Assembly (NCBI RefSeq): GCF_016734815.1
Contig: NZ_JAERQF010000005.1
Coordinates: 124,001-188,000 of the forward strand
Origin: Hymenobacter rubidus
GTDB taxonomy: Bacteria; Bacteroidota; Bacteroidia; Cytophagales; Hymenobacteraceae
DNA length: 64,000 nt
Reading direction: 5' to 3'
Shown: positions 1 to 7,545 of the stretch, piece by piece
Layout of the letters: each line of letters starts with the position of its first letter
Numbering within the stretch: position 1 is the stretch's first letter
Translations under genes and position numbers: made by a program
The notes under the pieces: model-generated
Database searches by the model: none
Seen by the model: only the letters and a program-made list of their open reading frames with translations
What the model was told of the DNA's origin: nothing

Positions 1-1523
1 TTACTTTCAAAGACGTGGCTGGCCTGGAAGAGGCCAAGGAGGAAGTGCAGGAAATCGTAGAGTTCCTCAAGAACCCCAGCAAGTTCACCATCCTCGGCGG
101 CAAGATTCCGAAAGGTGCCCTGCTGGTAGGCCCTCCCGGCACCGGCAAAACCTTGCTGGCCAAAGCCGTAGCCGGCGAGGCCGATGTGCCGTTCTTCTCG
201 CTTTCGGGCTCCGACTTTGTAGAGATGTTTGTGGGTGTGGGTGCGGCTCGGGTACGTGACCTGTTCAAGCAGGCCAAAGCCAAAGCGCCCTGCATCATTT
301 TTATCGACGAAATCGACGCCGTGGGCCGTTCGCGTAGCAAGGGCTCGATGCCCGGCGGCAACGACGAGCGGGAAAATACCCTGAACTCGCTGCTGGTGGA
401 AATGGACGGCTTCGGCACCGACTCGGGCGTCATCATCCTGGCCGCTACCAACCGCCCCGACACGCTGGATTCGGCTCTGCTGCGCCCTGGCCGCTTCGAC
501 CGGCAGGTGAGCATCGACAAGCCGGACATCAACGGCCGCACCGAGATTTTCCGGGTGCACTTGAAGCCCATCACGCTGGGCCCCGACGTGGACGCCCGCC
601 GTCTGTCGGCCCAAACCCCGGGCTTCGCCGGTGCTGAAATTGCCAACGTCTGCAACGAGGCTGCGCTGATTGCCGCTCGTCGCGACAAGAAATTCGTGAC
701 CGACCAGGACTTCACCGATGCCATTGACCGCGTGATTGGTGGCCTGGAGAAGAAGAATAAAATCATTTCGCCCGGCGAAAAGCGCATTGTGGCTTACCAC
801 GAAGCCGGCCACGCCATTGCCGGCTGGTTCCTGGAGCACGTCGACCCCTTGGTGAAAGTGAGCATTGTGCCCCGTGGTGTAGCGGCGCTGGGCTACGCGC
901 AATACCTGCCCAAGGAGCAGTTCCTGTATAACACCGAGCAACTGATTGACGAAATGTGCATGGCCCTCGGCGGCCGCGCGGCCGAGGAGTTGGTATTCGG
1001 TAAAATCTCCACCGGCGCGCTGAGCGACCTGGAGCGCATCACCAAAATGGCCTATTCCATCGTGACGATGTACGGCATGAATGCCAAGCTCGGCAACGTG
1101 TCGTTCTACGATTCGAAGGGGCAGAATGAGTACGGTTTCTCTAAACCCTACTCGGAAGCCACTTCGCAGATGATTGACGAGGAAGTGCGCACCATCATCG
1201 AAAACGCCTACGTTCGCACCAAAGAACTGCTGACGGAGCGCCGCCACGAGTTGGAGGTAGTGGCTAAGGAACTGCTGGAAAAAGAAGTGCTGCAACAGGA
1301 AGACCTGACCCGCCTCGTGGGCCCGCGCCCCTTCGAAACCCAGACCAACTATCAGGCCCATATGGCCGGCACCGACCGCAGCGAAACCGCCAGCGAAGTG
1401 AAGGGCGAACAGGCCGCTGGCGGCAAGCTCGGCAGCGACTTGCCCGACCTGCACCTGCCCGGCCTGGAGGACAACCGCAGCAACGAGGCTTCGGCTCCCA
1501 GCGGCAGCGCAGTGGCCGGCTAA
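1..1523 (+). CDS. ftsH: ATP-dependent zinc metalloprotease FtsH, 5'-truncated by the window edge
   Basis: FtsH is a membrane-anchored AAA+ protease that unfolds and degrades membrane and regulatory proteins. The reading frame is open from the first bases of the window, so the gene begins upstream and the N-terminal membrane segments are missing; the GTG at base 15 is not the start. Visible in order are the Walker A motif GPPGTGKT (bases 129-152), the Walker B IIFIDEID, the second region of homology around [19 protein letters not shown], and the zinc-binding HEAGH (near bases 798-812), followed by the M41 peptidase domain. The last 60 or so residues are a polar, low-complexity tail. An intrinsic terminator follows directly. 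About 507 codons are present. Identification is secure. Confidence 0.97.
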   Translation, partial: TFKDVAGLEEAKEEVQEIVEFLKNPSKFTILGGKIPKGALLVGPPGTGKTLLAKAVAGEADVPFFSLSGSDFVEMFVGVGAARVRDLFKQAKAKAPCIIFIDEIDAVGRSRSKGSMPGGNDERENTLNSLLVEMDGFGTDSGVIILAATNRPDTLDSALLRPGRFDRQVSIDKPDINGRTEIFRVHLKPITLGPDVDARRLSAQTPGFAGAEIANVCNEAALIAARRDKKFVTDQDFTDAIDRVIGGLEKKNKIISPGEKRIVAYHEAGHAIAGWFLEHVDPLVKVSIVPRGVAALGYAQYLPKEQFLYNTEQLIDEMCMALGGRAAEELVFGKISTGALSDLERITKMAYSIVTMYGMNAKLGNVSFYDSKGQNEYGFSKPYSEATSQMIDEEVRTIIENAYVRTKELLTERRHELEVVAKELLEKEVLQQEDLTRLVGPRPFETQTNYQAHMAGTDRSETASEVKGEQAAGGKLGSDLPDLHLPGLEDNRSNEASAPSGSAVAG

Positions 1524-1550
1524 GCGCGTTGCGCGCTTGATATGATGAAA

Positions 1551-1578
1551 AGCCAGCCTTGCGGGGCTGGCTTTTTTT
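1551..1578 (+). terminator. Intrinsic terminator after ftsH
   Basis: An 8-bp perfect stem (AGCCAGCC at 1551-1558 with GGCTGGCT at 1565-1572) is followed by a run of seven T. It lies 28 bases after the ftsH stop and just before the LUD gene, so the two are probably separate transcripts. Confidence 0.85.
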
Positions 1579-1586
1579 ATGCGTAC

Positions 1587-1594
1587 TACTTTTG
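1587..1594 (+). promoter_or_regulatory. Bacteroidota -7 box (TACTTTTG) of the LUD gene
   Basis: TACTTTTG fits the Bacteroidota -7 consensus TAnnTTTG. It ends 5 bases before the ATG at 1600, so transcription would begin at or next to the start codon. No well-spaced -33 TTG is visible; the nearest is 25 bases upstream. The box argues that the ATG at 1579 is not the start. Confidence 0.5.
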
Positions 1595-1599
1595 CATTT

Positions 1600-2259
1600 A
1601 TGTCCACCACCTCCCGCGACGCCGTGCTGGCCCGAATCCGCCAGGGTTTGGCGGCTGGGCCGGCCCCACTGCCGCCCCGGCCCAATTTTACCGCGCCTGT
1701 ACACCCGCCGCTGAACAACCCCGACATCGTGGTGGCTTTTGCCGAGAGCTTCCAGCGGGTGGGAGGCGAGTTCTACTATTGCGAGTCGCTGGCGCATCTG
1801 GCAGCGCAGCTCAACGGTTTTCGGCAACGGCAGCAAGTTTCGGCTCCCTACGTGTGGGAGCCTGAAATGCAGGCGCTGCTGTACAAAGCCGGGGTGGCGT
1901 TTCGGGCCGACGAATCAGAGTTTATTGAAAAAGCTGACTTGGGGCTAACGTCCTGCGAGGCACTGGTGGCCCGCACCGGTAGCGTGTTGGTATCGGCGGC
2001 CACGGCTAGCGGGCGCCGGCTCAGCATCTACCCCGACCAGCACTTAGTGCTGGCCCGGCCCAGCCAGGTAGTGGCCGAAATAGGGGAGGCCCTGGGCGTG
2101 GTGCAAGTTCGCTACGGCACCCGGCTGCCGTCCATGGTGTCGCTCACCAGTGGCCCCAGCCGCACGGCCGACATCGAGAAAACGCTGGTGTTGGGCGCGC
2201 ACGGCCCGCGCCGCATTGCGTTGTTTTTGTTGGAAGAAGACGACGTTGCGCTTGATTAA
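1600..2259 (+). CDS. LUD domain protein (LutC/YkgG family)
   Basis: A 219-residue cytosolic protein of the LUD family, whose best-known members (LutB/LutC) take part in lactate utilisation. The family signature is in the C-terminal half: TSCEALVARTGSVLVSA, then SGRRLSIYPDQHLVLAR and SGPSRTADIEKTLVLGAHGP. No iron-sulfur ferredoxin domain is attached and no lutA/lutB genes are adjacent, so a lactate role is not supported here. From general knowledge, LUD genes beside ftsH are common in this phylum. The start at 1600 was chosen over the in-frame ATG at 1579 because a TAnnTTTG promoter box lies between them. Family assignment is firm; the substrate is unknown. Confidence 0.88.
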   Translation: MSTTSRDAVLARIRQGLAAGPAPLPPRPNFTAPVHPPLNNPDIVVAFAESFQRVGGEFYYCESLAHLAAQLNGFRQRQQVSAPYVWEPEMQALLYKAGVAFRADESEFIEKADLGLTSCEALVARTGSVLVSAATASGRRLSIYPDQHLVLARPSQVVAEIGEALGVVQVRYGTRLPSMVSLTSGPSRTADIEKTLVLGAHGPRRIALFLLEEDDVALD

Positions 2260-2388
2260 GAATGAAAAACGCCTGTCATCCTGAGCTTGCGAAAGACCTT
2301 ACGACCAAAGAACGGTTTGCAGTACTTACAATCAGTGCCATCGTGACAAGGTCCTTCGCAAGCTCAGGATGACAGGCGTTTTTCATTC
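2260..2388. repeat. Dispersed palindrome, CATCCTGAGC/AAGGACCTT subfamily
   Basis: Two inverted arms of about 41 bp (2260-2300 and 2348-2388) surround a 47-base loop. The arms carry GCCTGTCATCCTGAGC and AAGGTCCTTCGC, with outer ends GAATGAAAAAC and GTTTTTCATTC. The loop resembles the loop of the inner palindrome at 53.3 kb, which marks both as one subfamily. It sits between the LUD gene and lpxH. Confidence 0.9.
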
Positions 2389-2408
2389 TTCATTCCTCAT
2401 TAAACCGA

Positions 2409-3191
2409 ATGAAGTCTCCCCATTTGCTGTCTGACCTTGCCTTGCCGCCTGGCAAGAAGGTATATTTCGCTTCCGATTTCCACTTGGGCGCGCCGGATGC
2501 GGCTACTTCGCTGGCGCGGGAAAAGCGCATTGTGCGCTGGCTGGATGCGGCGGCGCAGGACGCGGCGGCCATCTATCTACTGGGCGATTTGTTCGACTTT
2601 TGGTTTGAATACAAGCACGCCATTCCGCGCGGGTTCAGCCGCTTGCAGGGCAAGCTGGCCGAGTTGACCGACGGCGGCCTGCCCATCACCATCTTCACCG
2701 GCAACCACGACATGTGGATGTTTGGCTACTTCACCCAAGAAATGGGGATTCCGGTTCTGCGGCAGGAAGTATCGCAGCGCATTGGCGACAAGCTCTTCCA
2801 CATTGGGCACGGCGACGGGCTGGGGCCCAAGGATTACAGCTACAAGGCGCTGAAGCATGTATTTACTTCGGGCGTGGCGCAGTGGCTATTTGCGCGGCTG
2901 CACCCCAACTTCGGCATTGGCATGGCCAACAAGTGGAGCCGCCGCAGCCGTATGCAGACCGGCAAGGACGATACCACGTATTTTGGCGACGAAGAATGGC
3001 TGCTGCAATACTGCCGCGAGCTGGAAAACCGTTTACACCACGACTATTACGTGTTTGGCCACCGCCACTTACCACTCGATGTGGAGGTGGCGCCCGGCAG
3101 CCGCTACGTGAATCTGGGCGAATGGGTCAATTATTGTTCTTACGGCGTGTATGATGGCAATGAATTGGCTCTGCGGCATTTTGAGAAGTAG
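2409..3191 (+). CDS. lpxH: UDP-2,3-diacylglucosamine diphosphatase LpxH
   Basis: LpxH hydrolyses UDP-2,3-diacylglucosamine to lipid X and UMP in lipid A synthesis, acting at the cytoplasmic face of the inner membrane. The 260-residue protein shows the calcineurin-like metallophosphatase ligand set: D23 and H25 in SDFHLG, D60 in LLGDLFDFW, N99-H100-D101 in TGNHDMW, H134 in HGDGLG, and H218/H220 in FGHRH. Length and motif order match the Bacteroidota form of the family. The ATG at 2409 directly follows the palindrome; no strong ribosome-binding site is visible, as is usual in this phylum. The 3' end overlaps only a spurious upstream extension of the next reading frame. Confidence 0.93.
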   Translation: MKSPHLLSDLALPPGKKVYFASDFHLGAPDAATSLAREKRIVRWLDAAAQDAAAIYLLGDLFDFWFEYKHAIPRGFSRLQGKLAELTDGGLPITIFTGNHDMWMFGYFTQEMGIPVLRQEVSQRIGDKLFHIGHGDGLGPKDYSYKALKHVFTSGVAQWLFARLHPNFGIGMANKWSRRSRMQTGKDDTTYFGDEEWLLQYCRELENRLHHDYYVFGHRHLPLDVEVAPGSRYVNLGEWVNYCSYGVYDGNELALRHFEK

Positions 3192-3204
3192 TGGCCTTCG
3201 GCAA

Positions 3205-3318
3205 CCTCACCCCCTGACCCCCTCTCCAAAAAAGAGGGGGCACCGGTTCGTGAGGACGATTTCGTCAGGTGCATGGCCGGTGCCCCCTCTTTTTTGGAGA
3301 GGGGGTCAGGGGGTGAGG
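3205..3318. repeat. Perfect 42-bp-arm palindrome, CCTCACCCCCTGACCCCCTC family
   Basis: The arms 3205-3246 and 3277-3318 are perfectly complementary over 42 bp with a 30-base loop. Each arm also contains its own small inverted repeat (CCCCCTCT...AGAGGGGG). Related sequence occurs at 33.3 kb and inside the palindrome at 43.9 kb. The right arm overlaps the proposed GTG start of the following gene. Confidence 0.92.
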
Positions 3319-4248
3319 TGCCAGGCCCGCGCCTTCCTGCTCTTTGTTCTTGGCTCTAACCTCTTGGCTCTTAACCTCGCCCACGCCCAAACCACCGTCC
3401 CCTCTGCCGCTTCCACGGCGCCAGCGGCCACCCAAACGGTGGCGCCCGTGCAGCCCGTGCCCCAGCCGCCGCTCGATGCCACGGCCGCGCCCACCGCTGC
3501 GCCCTGGAAGCTGCTGCGCCTTATCAAGCTGCCCAATCCGGGGGCCGCGTCGCTGGACCGCCGGGGGGCGCTGTATGTGGCCGATGCCGACAATAACCTC
3601 CGCCAGTATGGCCCCGAAGGACTACCCCTGAGTACCTACGCCCCCACCCAGCCGGGCCACGCCGCCCAGGTAGAGGCCTGGAACGTGACCACCACCCTCG
3701 TCTTCAACGACGACCGGCAGCAGCTGGTGCTGCTCGACCGGTTTCTGTCGCTCATCAGCGAAGTGCGACTGGCCGACTACATCGACGGCACCGTGCGGGT
3801 GGCTACGCTGGCACCGGACAACTTCATTTGGCTGCTCGACGAAAGCAACCTTGTGCTGCGCGAATTCGACCCCAACACCCTGCGCCTCGTGCAGAATACG
3901 CCGCTGGATTTGCTCATCGGCCGCTCCCGGCCCGACTTCCGGTTCATTCGCCAGTACCAGAACAATACTTACCTCGTGGACCGTAGCACCGGCGTGTACG
4001 TGTTCGATAACCTGGGCAACTACAAAAAAAAGCTGCCCTTCCCCGGCCTGAGCACCATCGGTTTTCGCGGCGATGAGCTGTACTATCTGGATGGAGGTGC
4101 GCTGCACTTTTTCCACCTCTACAACCTGACCGAGCGCCGCGTGGCCCTGCCCGCTGGCCTCGACCCCGGCACCGTGCGCCAGGTGCTGGTAAGCGAAATG
4201 TATGCTTATATTTTTACCGCAGCGGGCGTGGCTGTTTATCAGATGTAA
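3313..4248 (+). CDS. Secreted propeller-like protein of unknown function
   Basis: The protein has about 311 residues with a signal peptide (hydrophobic stretch FLLFVLGSNLLALNLAHA ending before QTT), then an Ala/Pro/Thr-rich linker of about 45 residues. After that come repeated beta-strand-like units such as GALYVADADNNLRQYG, FNDDRQQLVLLDRFLSLISE and NTYLVDRSTGVYVFDNLG, which look like blades of an NHL/WD-type propeller. The reading frame stays open upstream to 3151 through the palindrome and the end of lpxH, but that part is not protein-like; the GTG at 3313 directly before the signal peptide is the likeliest start. I do not recognise a named family. Export to the periplasm or surface is inferred from the signal peptide. 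Confidence 0.7.
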   Translation: MRCQARAFLLFVLGSNLLALNLAHAQTTVPSAASTAPAATQTVAPVQPVPQPPLDATAAPTAAPWKLLRLIKLPNPGAASLDRRGALYVADADNNLRQYGPEGLPLSTYAPTQPGHAAQVEAWNVTTTLVFNDDRQQLVLLDRFLSLISEVRLADYIDGTVRVATLAPDNFIWLLDESNLVLREFDPNTLRLVQNTPLDLLIGRSRPDFRFIRQYQNNTYLVDRSTGVYVFDNLGNYKKKLPFPGLSTIGFRGDELYYLDGGALHFFHLYNLTERRVALPAGLDPGTVRQVLVSEMYAYIFTAAGVAVYQM

Positions 4249-4256
4249 GGCTTGGA

Positions 4257-4298
4257 ACTACGGCTGAGGTTCAGGCCAGCTGTAGCCTCAGCCGTAGT
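4257..4298. terminator. Hairpin downstream of the propeller-like gene
   Basis: A perfect 13-bp stem (ACTACGGCTGAGG at 4257-4269, complement at 4286-4298) with a 16-base loop begins 8 bases after the stop codon. It lacks a T-run, so it may be a transcript-stabilising hairpin or another palindromic repeat instead of an intrinsic terminator. Confidence 0.5.
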
Positions 4299-4362
4299 AA
4301 CCTGAGTGAAATCAGGCCGTTAGCCGGGAAGTTCTTCCTTTCCCATTTCTAATGCCTGTTTC

Positions 4363-5529
4363 ATGAAAGCTCTTCGCATTCACGGTGCCAAAGATGTCCG
4401 CGTCGACAACGTTGACGACCCCGAAATCAAGGAATCGCGCGACATTATTCTGCGTGTGACCAGCACGGCCATCTGCGGGTCCGACCTGCACATTTACAAC
4501 GGCAGCATTCCCCAGCCTACCCCCCAAACCCTGGGCCACGAGTTCATGGGCATTGTGGAGGAAGTGGGCAAGGGCGTCACCAACCTCAAGCGCGGCGACC
4601 GGGTGGTGGTGCCCTTCCCGGTGGCCTGCGGCCATTGCGCGTTCTGCAACCACGACCTGCCCGGCCACTGCGAAAACTCCAACCCCGACCACTACGGCCC
4701 CGAAGGCGGCCTGATGACCGAAAAAGGCGGCGCCCTGTTCGGCTATACCAGCCTGTATGGCGGCTACGATGGCGGCCAGGCCGAGTTCGTGCGCGTACCT
4801 TATGCCGACTTTGGCCCCCGCAAAGTGCCGGATAACCTCACCGACGAGCAGGTGCTTTTCCTCACCGACATCTTCCCCACCGGCTACACCGGCATCGACT
4901 GGGCTGGGGTGAAAGGGGGCGAAACGGTGGCTATTTTTGGAGCTGGCCCGGTGGGCATCATGGCGGCCAAATCGGCCTGGCTGCGCGGGGCCAAGCGCGT
5001 CATCAACGTCGATACCCAGCAGTACCGGCTGGACAAGGCCAAGCAGTCGGCCCGGTCCGAAGGCATTCTCTGGGAAAGCCACCAGCAGGTGGTGGACCAA
5101 ATCCGGAGCATGACCGGCGGCTACGGCGCCGACGTGGTGGTGGAAGCCGTAGGCTTCGAGCCTGACCGCAACGTGCTGGACCGCGCTAAGTCCGTCATCA
5201 ACCTCGAAAAAGGCTCCGACAAAGTGCTGCTGGCCTGCATGAGCGCCGTGCGGCGGGGCGGTTTCGTATCGGTGCTGGGCGTGTACTCCTCGCCCTTCGA
5301 CAACTTCCCCATCCACCAATTCTTCGACAAAGGCATCACCCTGAAAGGCGGCCAGGCGCCCGCTCACAAGTACATCGACAAGCTGCTTCAACACGTAGCC
5401 AATGGCGACGTGAAGCTCGATGACATTATTTCGCACCGTCTGCCGCTAAGCCAGGCCCCGCACGCCTACGACATCTTCCGCAACAAAAAGGACAACTGCA
5501 CCAAAGTGGTACTGAAGCCCGGCGAGTAG
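4363..5529 (+). CDS. Zinc-dependent alcohol dehydrogenase (GroES-like)
   Basis: A 388-residue medium-chain dehydrogenase that would oxidise an alcohol or aldehyde adduct with NAD(P). Catalytic zinc ligands are visible as C38 in ICGSD and H59-E60 in GHE. The structural zinc lobe is complete (C89, C92, C95, C103 in CGHCAFCNHDLPGHC). The Rossmann nucleotide-binding motif is GAGPVG at 193-198. The long central insert and the sequence DIFPTGYTGIDWAGV resemble the glutathione-independent formaldehyde dehydrogenase-like branch. The gene stands alone between two hairpins, so context gives no substrate. Confidence 0.9.
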   Translation: MKALRIHGAKDVRVDNVDDPEIKESRDIILRVTSTAICGSDLHIYNGSIPQPTPQTLGHEFMGIVEEVGKGVTNLKRGDRVVVPFPVACGHCAFCNHDLPGHCENSNPDHYGPEGGLMTEKGGALFGYTSLYGGYDGGQAEFVRVPYADFGPRKVPDNLTDEQVLFLTDIFPTGYTGIDWAGVKGGETVAIFGAGPVGIMAAKSAWLRGAKRVINVDTQQYRLDKAKQSARSEGILWESHQQVVDQIRSMTGGYGADVVVEAVGFEPDRNVLDRAKSVINLEKGSDKVLLACMSAVRRGGFVSVLGVYSSPFDNFPIHQFFDKGITLKGGQAPAHKYIDKLLQHVANGDVKLDDIISHRLPLSQAPHAYDIFRNKKDNCTKVVLKPGE

Positions 5530-5556
5530 GTGCTTAATCGGATTGATTTGAAAAAT

Positions 5557-5584
5557 GCCCCGGCCGCTTTGGTCGGGGCGTTTT
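5557..5584 (+). terminator. Intrinsic terminator after the alcohol dehydrogenase
   Basis: GCCCCGGCC (5557-5565) pairs with GGTCGGGGC (5571-5579), with a 5-base loop and a GTTTT tail. It separates the dehydrogenase from the ATPase module. Confidence 0.75.
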
Positions 5585-5640
5585 GCGTTAGGGGGATACG
5601 GCGTGGACTCTGCCCGTACTTTTACCAAAAATCCACTGCT

Positions 5641-6843
5641 ATGAAAAACGCCATCACCACCCTGCGCATTCAGAATTTCAAGTCTATCAAAGACGTGGAA
5701 ATGAAGCCGCGCCGGGTGAACATCATCATCGGCGAGCCGAACGTTGGAAAGTCGAATATCCTGGAGGCGATGAGCTTGCTGGGAGGGATGGTGTATGATA
5801 AAAAGAAGCGTTTCATGAGTGGCTTCCTTAGATATGAGCGAGTGAATCAGCTATTCTTCGATAATCTCGTTGCTAATACCGTTCAAATAGAGTCGAATAG
5901 AGATATTGCATTCATAACTCCAATTGCGCGAAAAGGCTATTTCCAATCTGTATACATTAACCAAGAGGCATTCCATTTTTTATGGGGTACTGCAATGGGA
6001 CTGACTGGCAAGACTGATAATGAATGGGAGGAAACCAGAATAGACTTTATGGCTGGCTTTGCTGAATACATAGTCCGTAATCCAGAAGAATTCAATGGTT
6101 TAGAATATGTGCGCCGAGAATTCAATACTTCGGGCAATCGCGATACTGATGCTCCGAATGAGCAGGGGCATTGGAAGCCAATTGAAATGATAACTGCCTC
6201 CGACCAAATAAGAAAGGTGCATATAAGACCATATTTTTTTGTAAAAGGTCATCCTGTCATTGAGGAGTATGGGACGCAATACCTACAGCCACCAGTAGGT
6301 GATAATCTTAAAAATTGTATACAAGCATTCTCTGTTTTGCGGCAGGACGTAGCAAAGCTTTTTGCCAAATATGGCTTGAAGCTGATGCTGCACATGGAAA
6401 ATAAACAGCTTGAAGTCATCAAAGACCTTGATGGTATAATCTATTCCTACCCGTATTCCAGCACTGCCGATACTCTCCAGCGCCTCATCTTCTATCTCGC
6501 TGCGATTGAAAGCAACGACGACGCGGTAATTCTGCTCGAAGAGCCCGAGGCGCACTCGTTTCCCGTGTATGTATCGCAGTTGGGACGGCGCATTGTAGCT
6601 AGCCGGAACAATCAGTTTTTCGTGGCAACGCACAGTCCCTACCTCATCACGGAGATTCTGGAGGAGATGTTAACCAACGACGAACTTGCACCAGAACTGG
6701 CCATGTTCGTGGCCTACTACGAGGACTATCAAACCAAAGTCCGGCAACTGGATGACGATGAAGTGCGGGCCATTCGTGCCGATGGCTTGGACGTGTTCTA
6801 CAACATGGCGCGTTTCGTGCCTGGCCCCGATACCGACTTCTAG
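5641..6843 (+). CDS. OLD/RecF-like AAA ATPase of a putative two-gene defence module
   Basis: A 400-residue ABC/SMC-type ATPase. Walker A is GEPNVGKS at 31-38, right after the family N-terminus (LRIQNFKSIKDVEM). A signature-like stretch is near STADTLQRLIFYLAAI, Walker B with the catalytic glutamates is VILLEEPEAH at about 296-305, and the switch histidine is H331 in VATHSPYLI. Together these fit the OLD/AbiL-type AAA_15/AAA_21 ATPases found in anti-phage systems. No TOPRIM nuclease is fused; instead a small TOPRIM-like protein follows 3 bases downstream. The central third (about 5790-6470) is visibly AT-richer than its neighbours, suggesting transfer. The ATG at 5641 is preferred because a TACTTTTA box lies at 5617-5624; the open frame back to 5530 runs through the terminator. 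Confidence 0.85.
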   Translation: MKNAITTLRIQNFKSIKDVEMKPRRVNIIIGEPNVGKSNILEAMSLLGGMVYDKKKRFMSGFLRYERVNQLFFDNLVANTVQIESNRDIAFITPIARKGYFQSVYINQEAFHFLWGTAMGLTGKTDNEWEETRIDFMAGFAEYIVRNPEEFNGLEYVRREFNTSGNRDTDAPNEQGHWKPIEMITASDQIRKVHIRPYFFVKGHPVIEEYGTQYLQPPVGDNLKNCIQAFSVLRQDVAKLFAKYGLKLMLHMENKQLEVIKDLDGIIYSYPYSSTADTLQRLIFYLAAIESNDDAVILLEEPEAHSFPVYVSQLGRRIVASRNNQFFVATHSPYLITEILEEMLTNDELAPELAMFVAYYEDYQTKVRQLDDDEVRAIRADGLDVFYNMARFVPGPDTDF

Positions 6844-6846
6844 CGC

Positions 6847-7428
6847 ATGGCGGCTCCTACCCCCGTCCTGTTTGTGCCCGAATGCTACGCCGACACGGCC
6901 GTGACGCTAACCCTGCTGCGGGAAAACCGCGCCAGCCACAAGCGGCTACTCAACTTTGTGAGCCACGGCCAGGGCATCAAAAAAGTAGGTAATGTGATGC
7001 GCCTGCAACCCACGGCCCCCAGCAATACGCGCCGGGTGGTGGGCATTGTGGACGTTGACAAAGACTTTTACGAGCATCCTCACTTGCGCGGGTTCACGCG
7101 GGTGCTTAGTGGCAGCCTGACCCGCAAGCAGCATTCACACGCCTTGCTGCAACACGCGGAATTTTCCAGCCAATTTCTAATTGCCATCAATCCGGCCTGC
7201 GAAGTATGGCTGCTCGACCGCGCGGCCGAATTGGGCAAGACTCCGGCCGATTTCGGATTGCCCAATGATTTGGATGCATTCAAAGCGTTTTGCAAAACCC
7301 AAGACGCTGAGCGCGACCCCCGCTTGCGGAACTTACTGGACGCTGTAGCTAAGGCTTATCATCCTGCTTACCGCGTCTTGGCCGAATTTGTGGCCGACAT
7401 AATGGACCTTGACCATCCGTTGCCCTAA
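6847..7428 (+). CDS. Small TOPRIM-like partner protein of the ATPase
   Basis: A 193-residue protein that starts 3 bases after the ATPase stop, so the two are almost certainly one transcript and probably one complex. I cannot name a family with certainty. The layout suggests a TOPRIM-type nuclease fold: a first strand VLFVPE with an acidic residue E12 and D16 (PECYADTAVT), and a later hydrophobic strand ending in acidic residues (VVGIVDVDKDF, D69, D71, D73). That recalls the Glu...DxD metal site of OLD, Gabija, AbiL and PARIS nucleases. The rest contains a charged helix (LSGSLTRKQHSHALLQHAEF) and INPACEVWLLDRAAELG. Alternatives are a DUF4276-like or other uncharacterised partner. Gene pairing is certain; the nuclease assignment is inference. 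Confidence 0.6.
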   Translation: MAAPTPVLFVPECYADTAVTLTLLRENRASHKRLLNFVSHGQGIKKVGNVMRLQPTAPSNTRRVVGIVDVDKDFYEHPHLRGFTRVLSGSLTRKQHSHALLQHAEFSSQFLIAINPACEVWLLDRAAELGKTPADFGLPNDLDAFKAFCKTQDAERDPRLRNLLDAVAKAYHPAYRVLAEFVADIMDLDHPLP

Positions 7429-7475
7429 CGGCGAGGCCTATTTCCCGCCCAAACTTTCTGCCTGCCCAAACGGGT

Positions 7476-7483
7476 TATCTTTG
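7476..7483 (+). promoter_or_regulatory. -7 box (TATCTTTG) for ricT-gldH
   Basis: TATCTTTG matches TAnnTTTG and lies 62 bases before the ricT ATG. No clear -33 TTG at the usual distance is visible. Confidence 0.5.
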
Positions 7484-7545
7484 CTAGATTCCCACTCATC
7501 AGCGGCCGGGACAATGCGCCGCTTCACTTATATATAATCAGCCAG

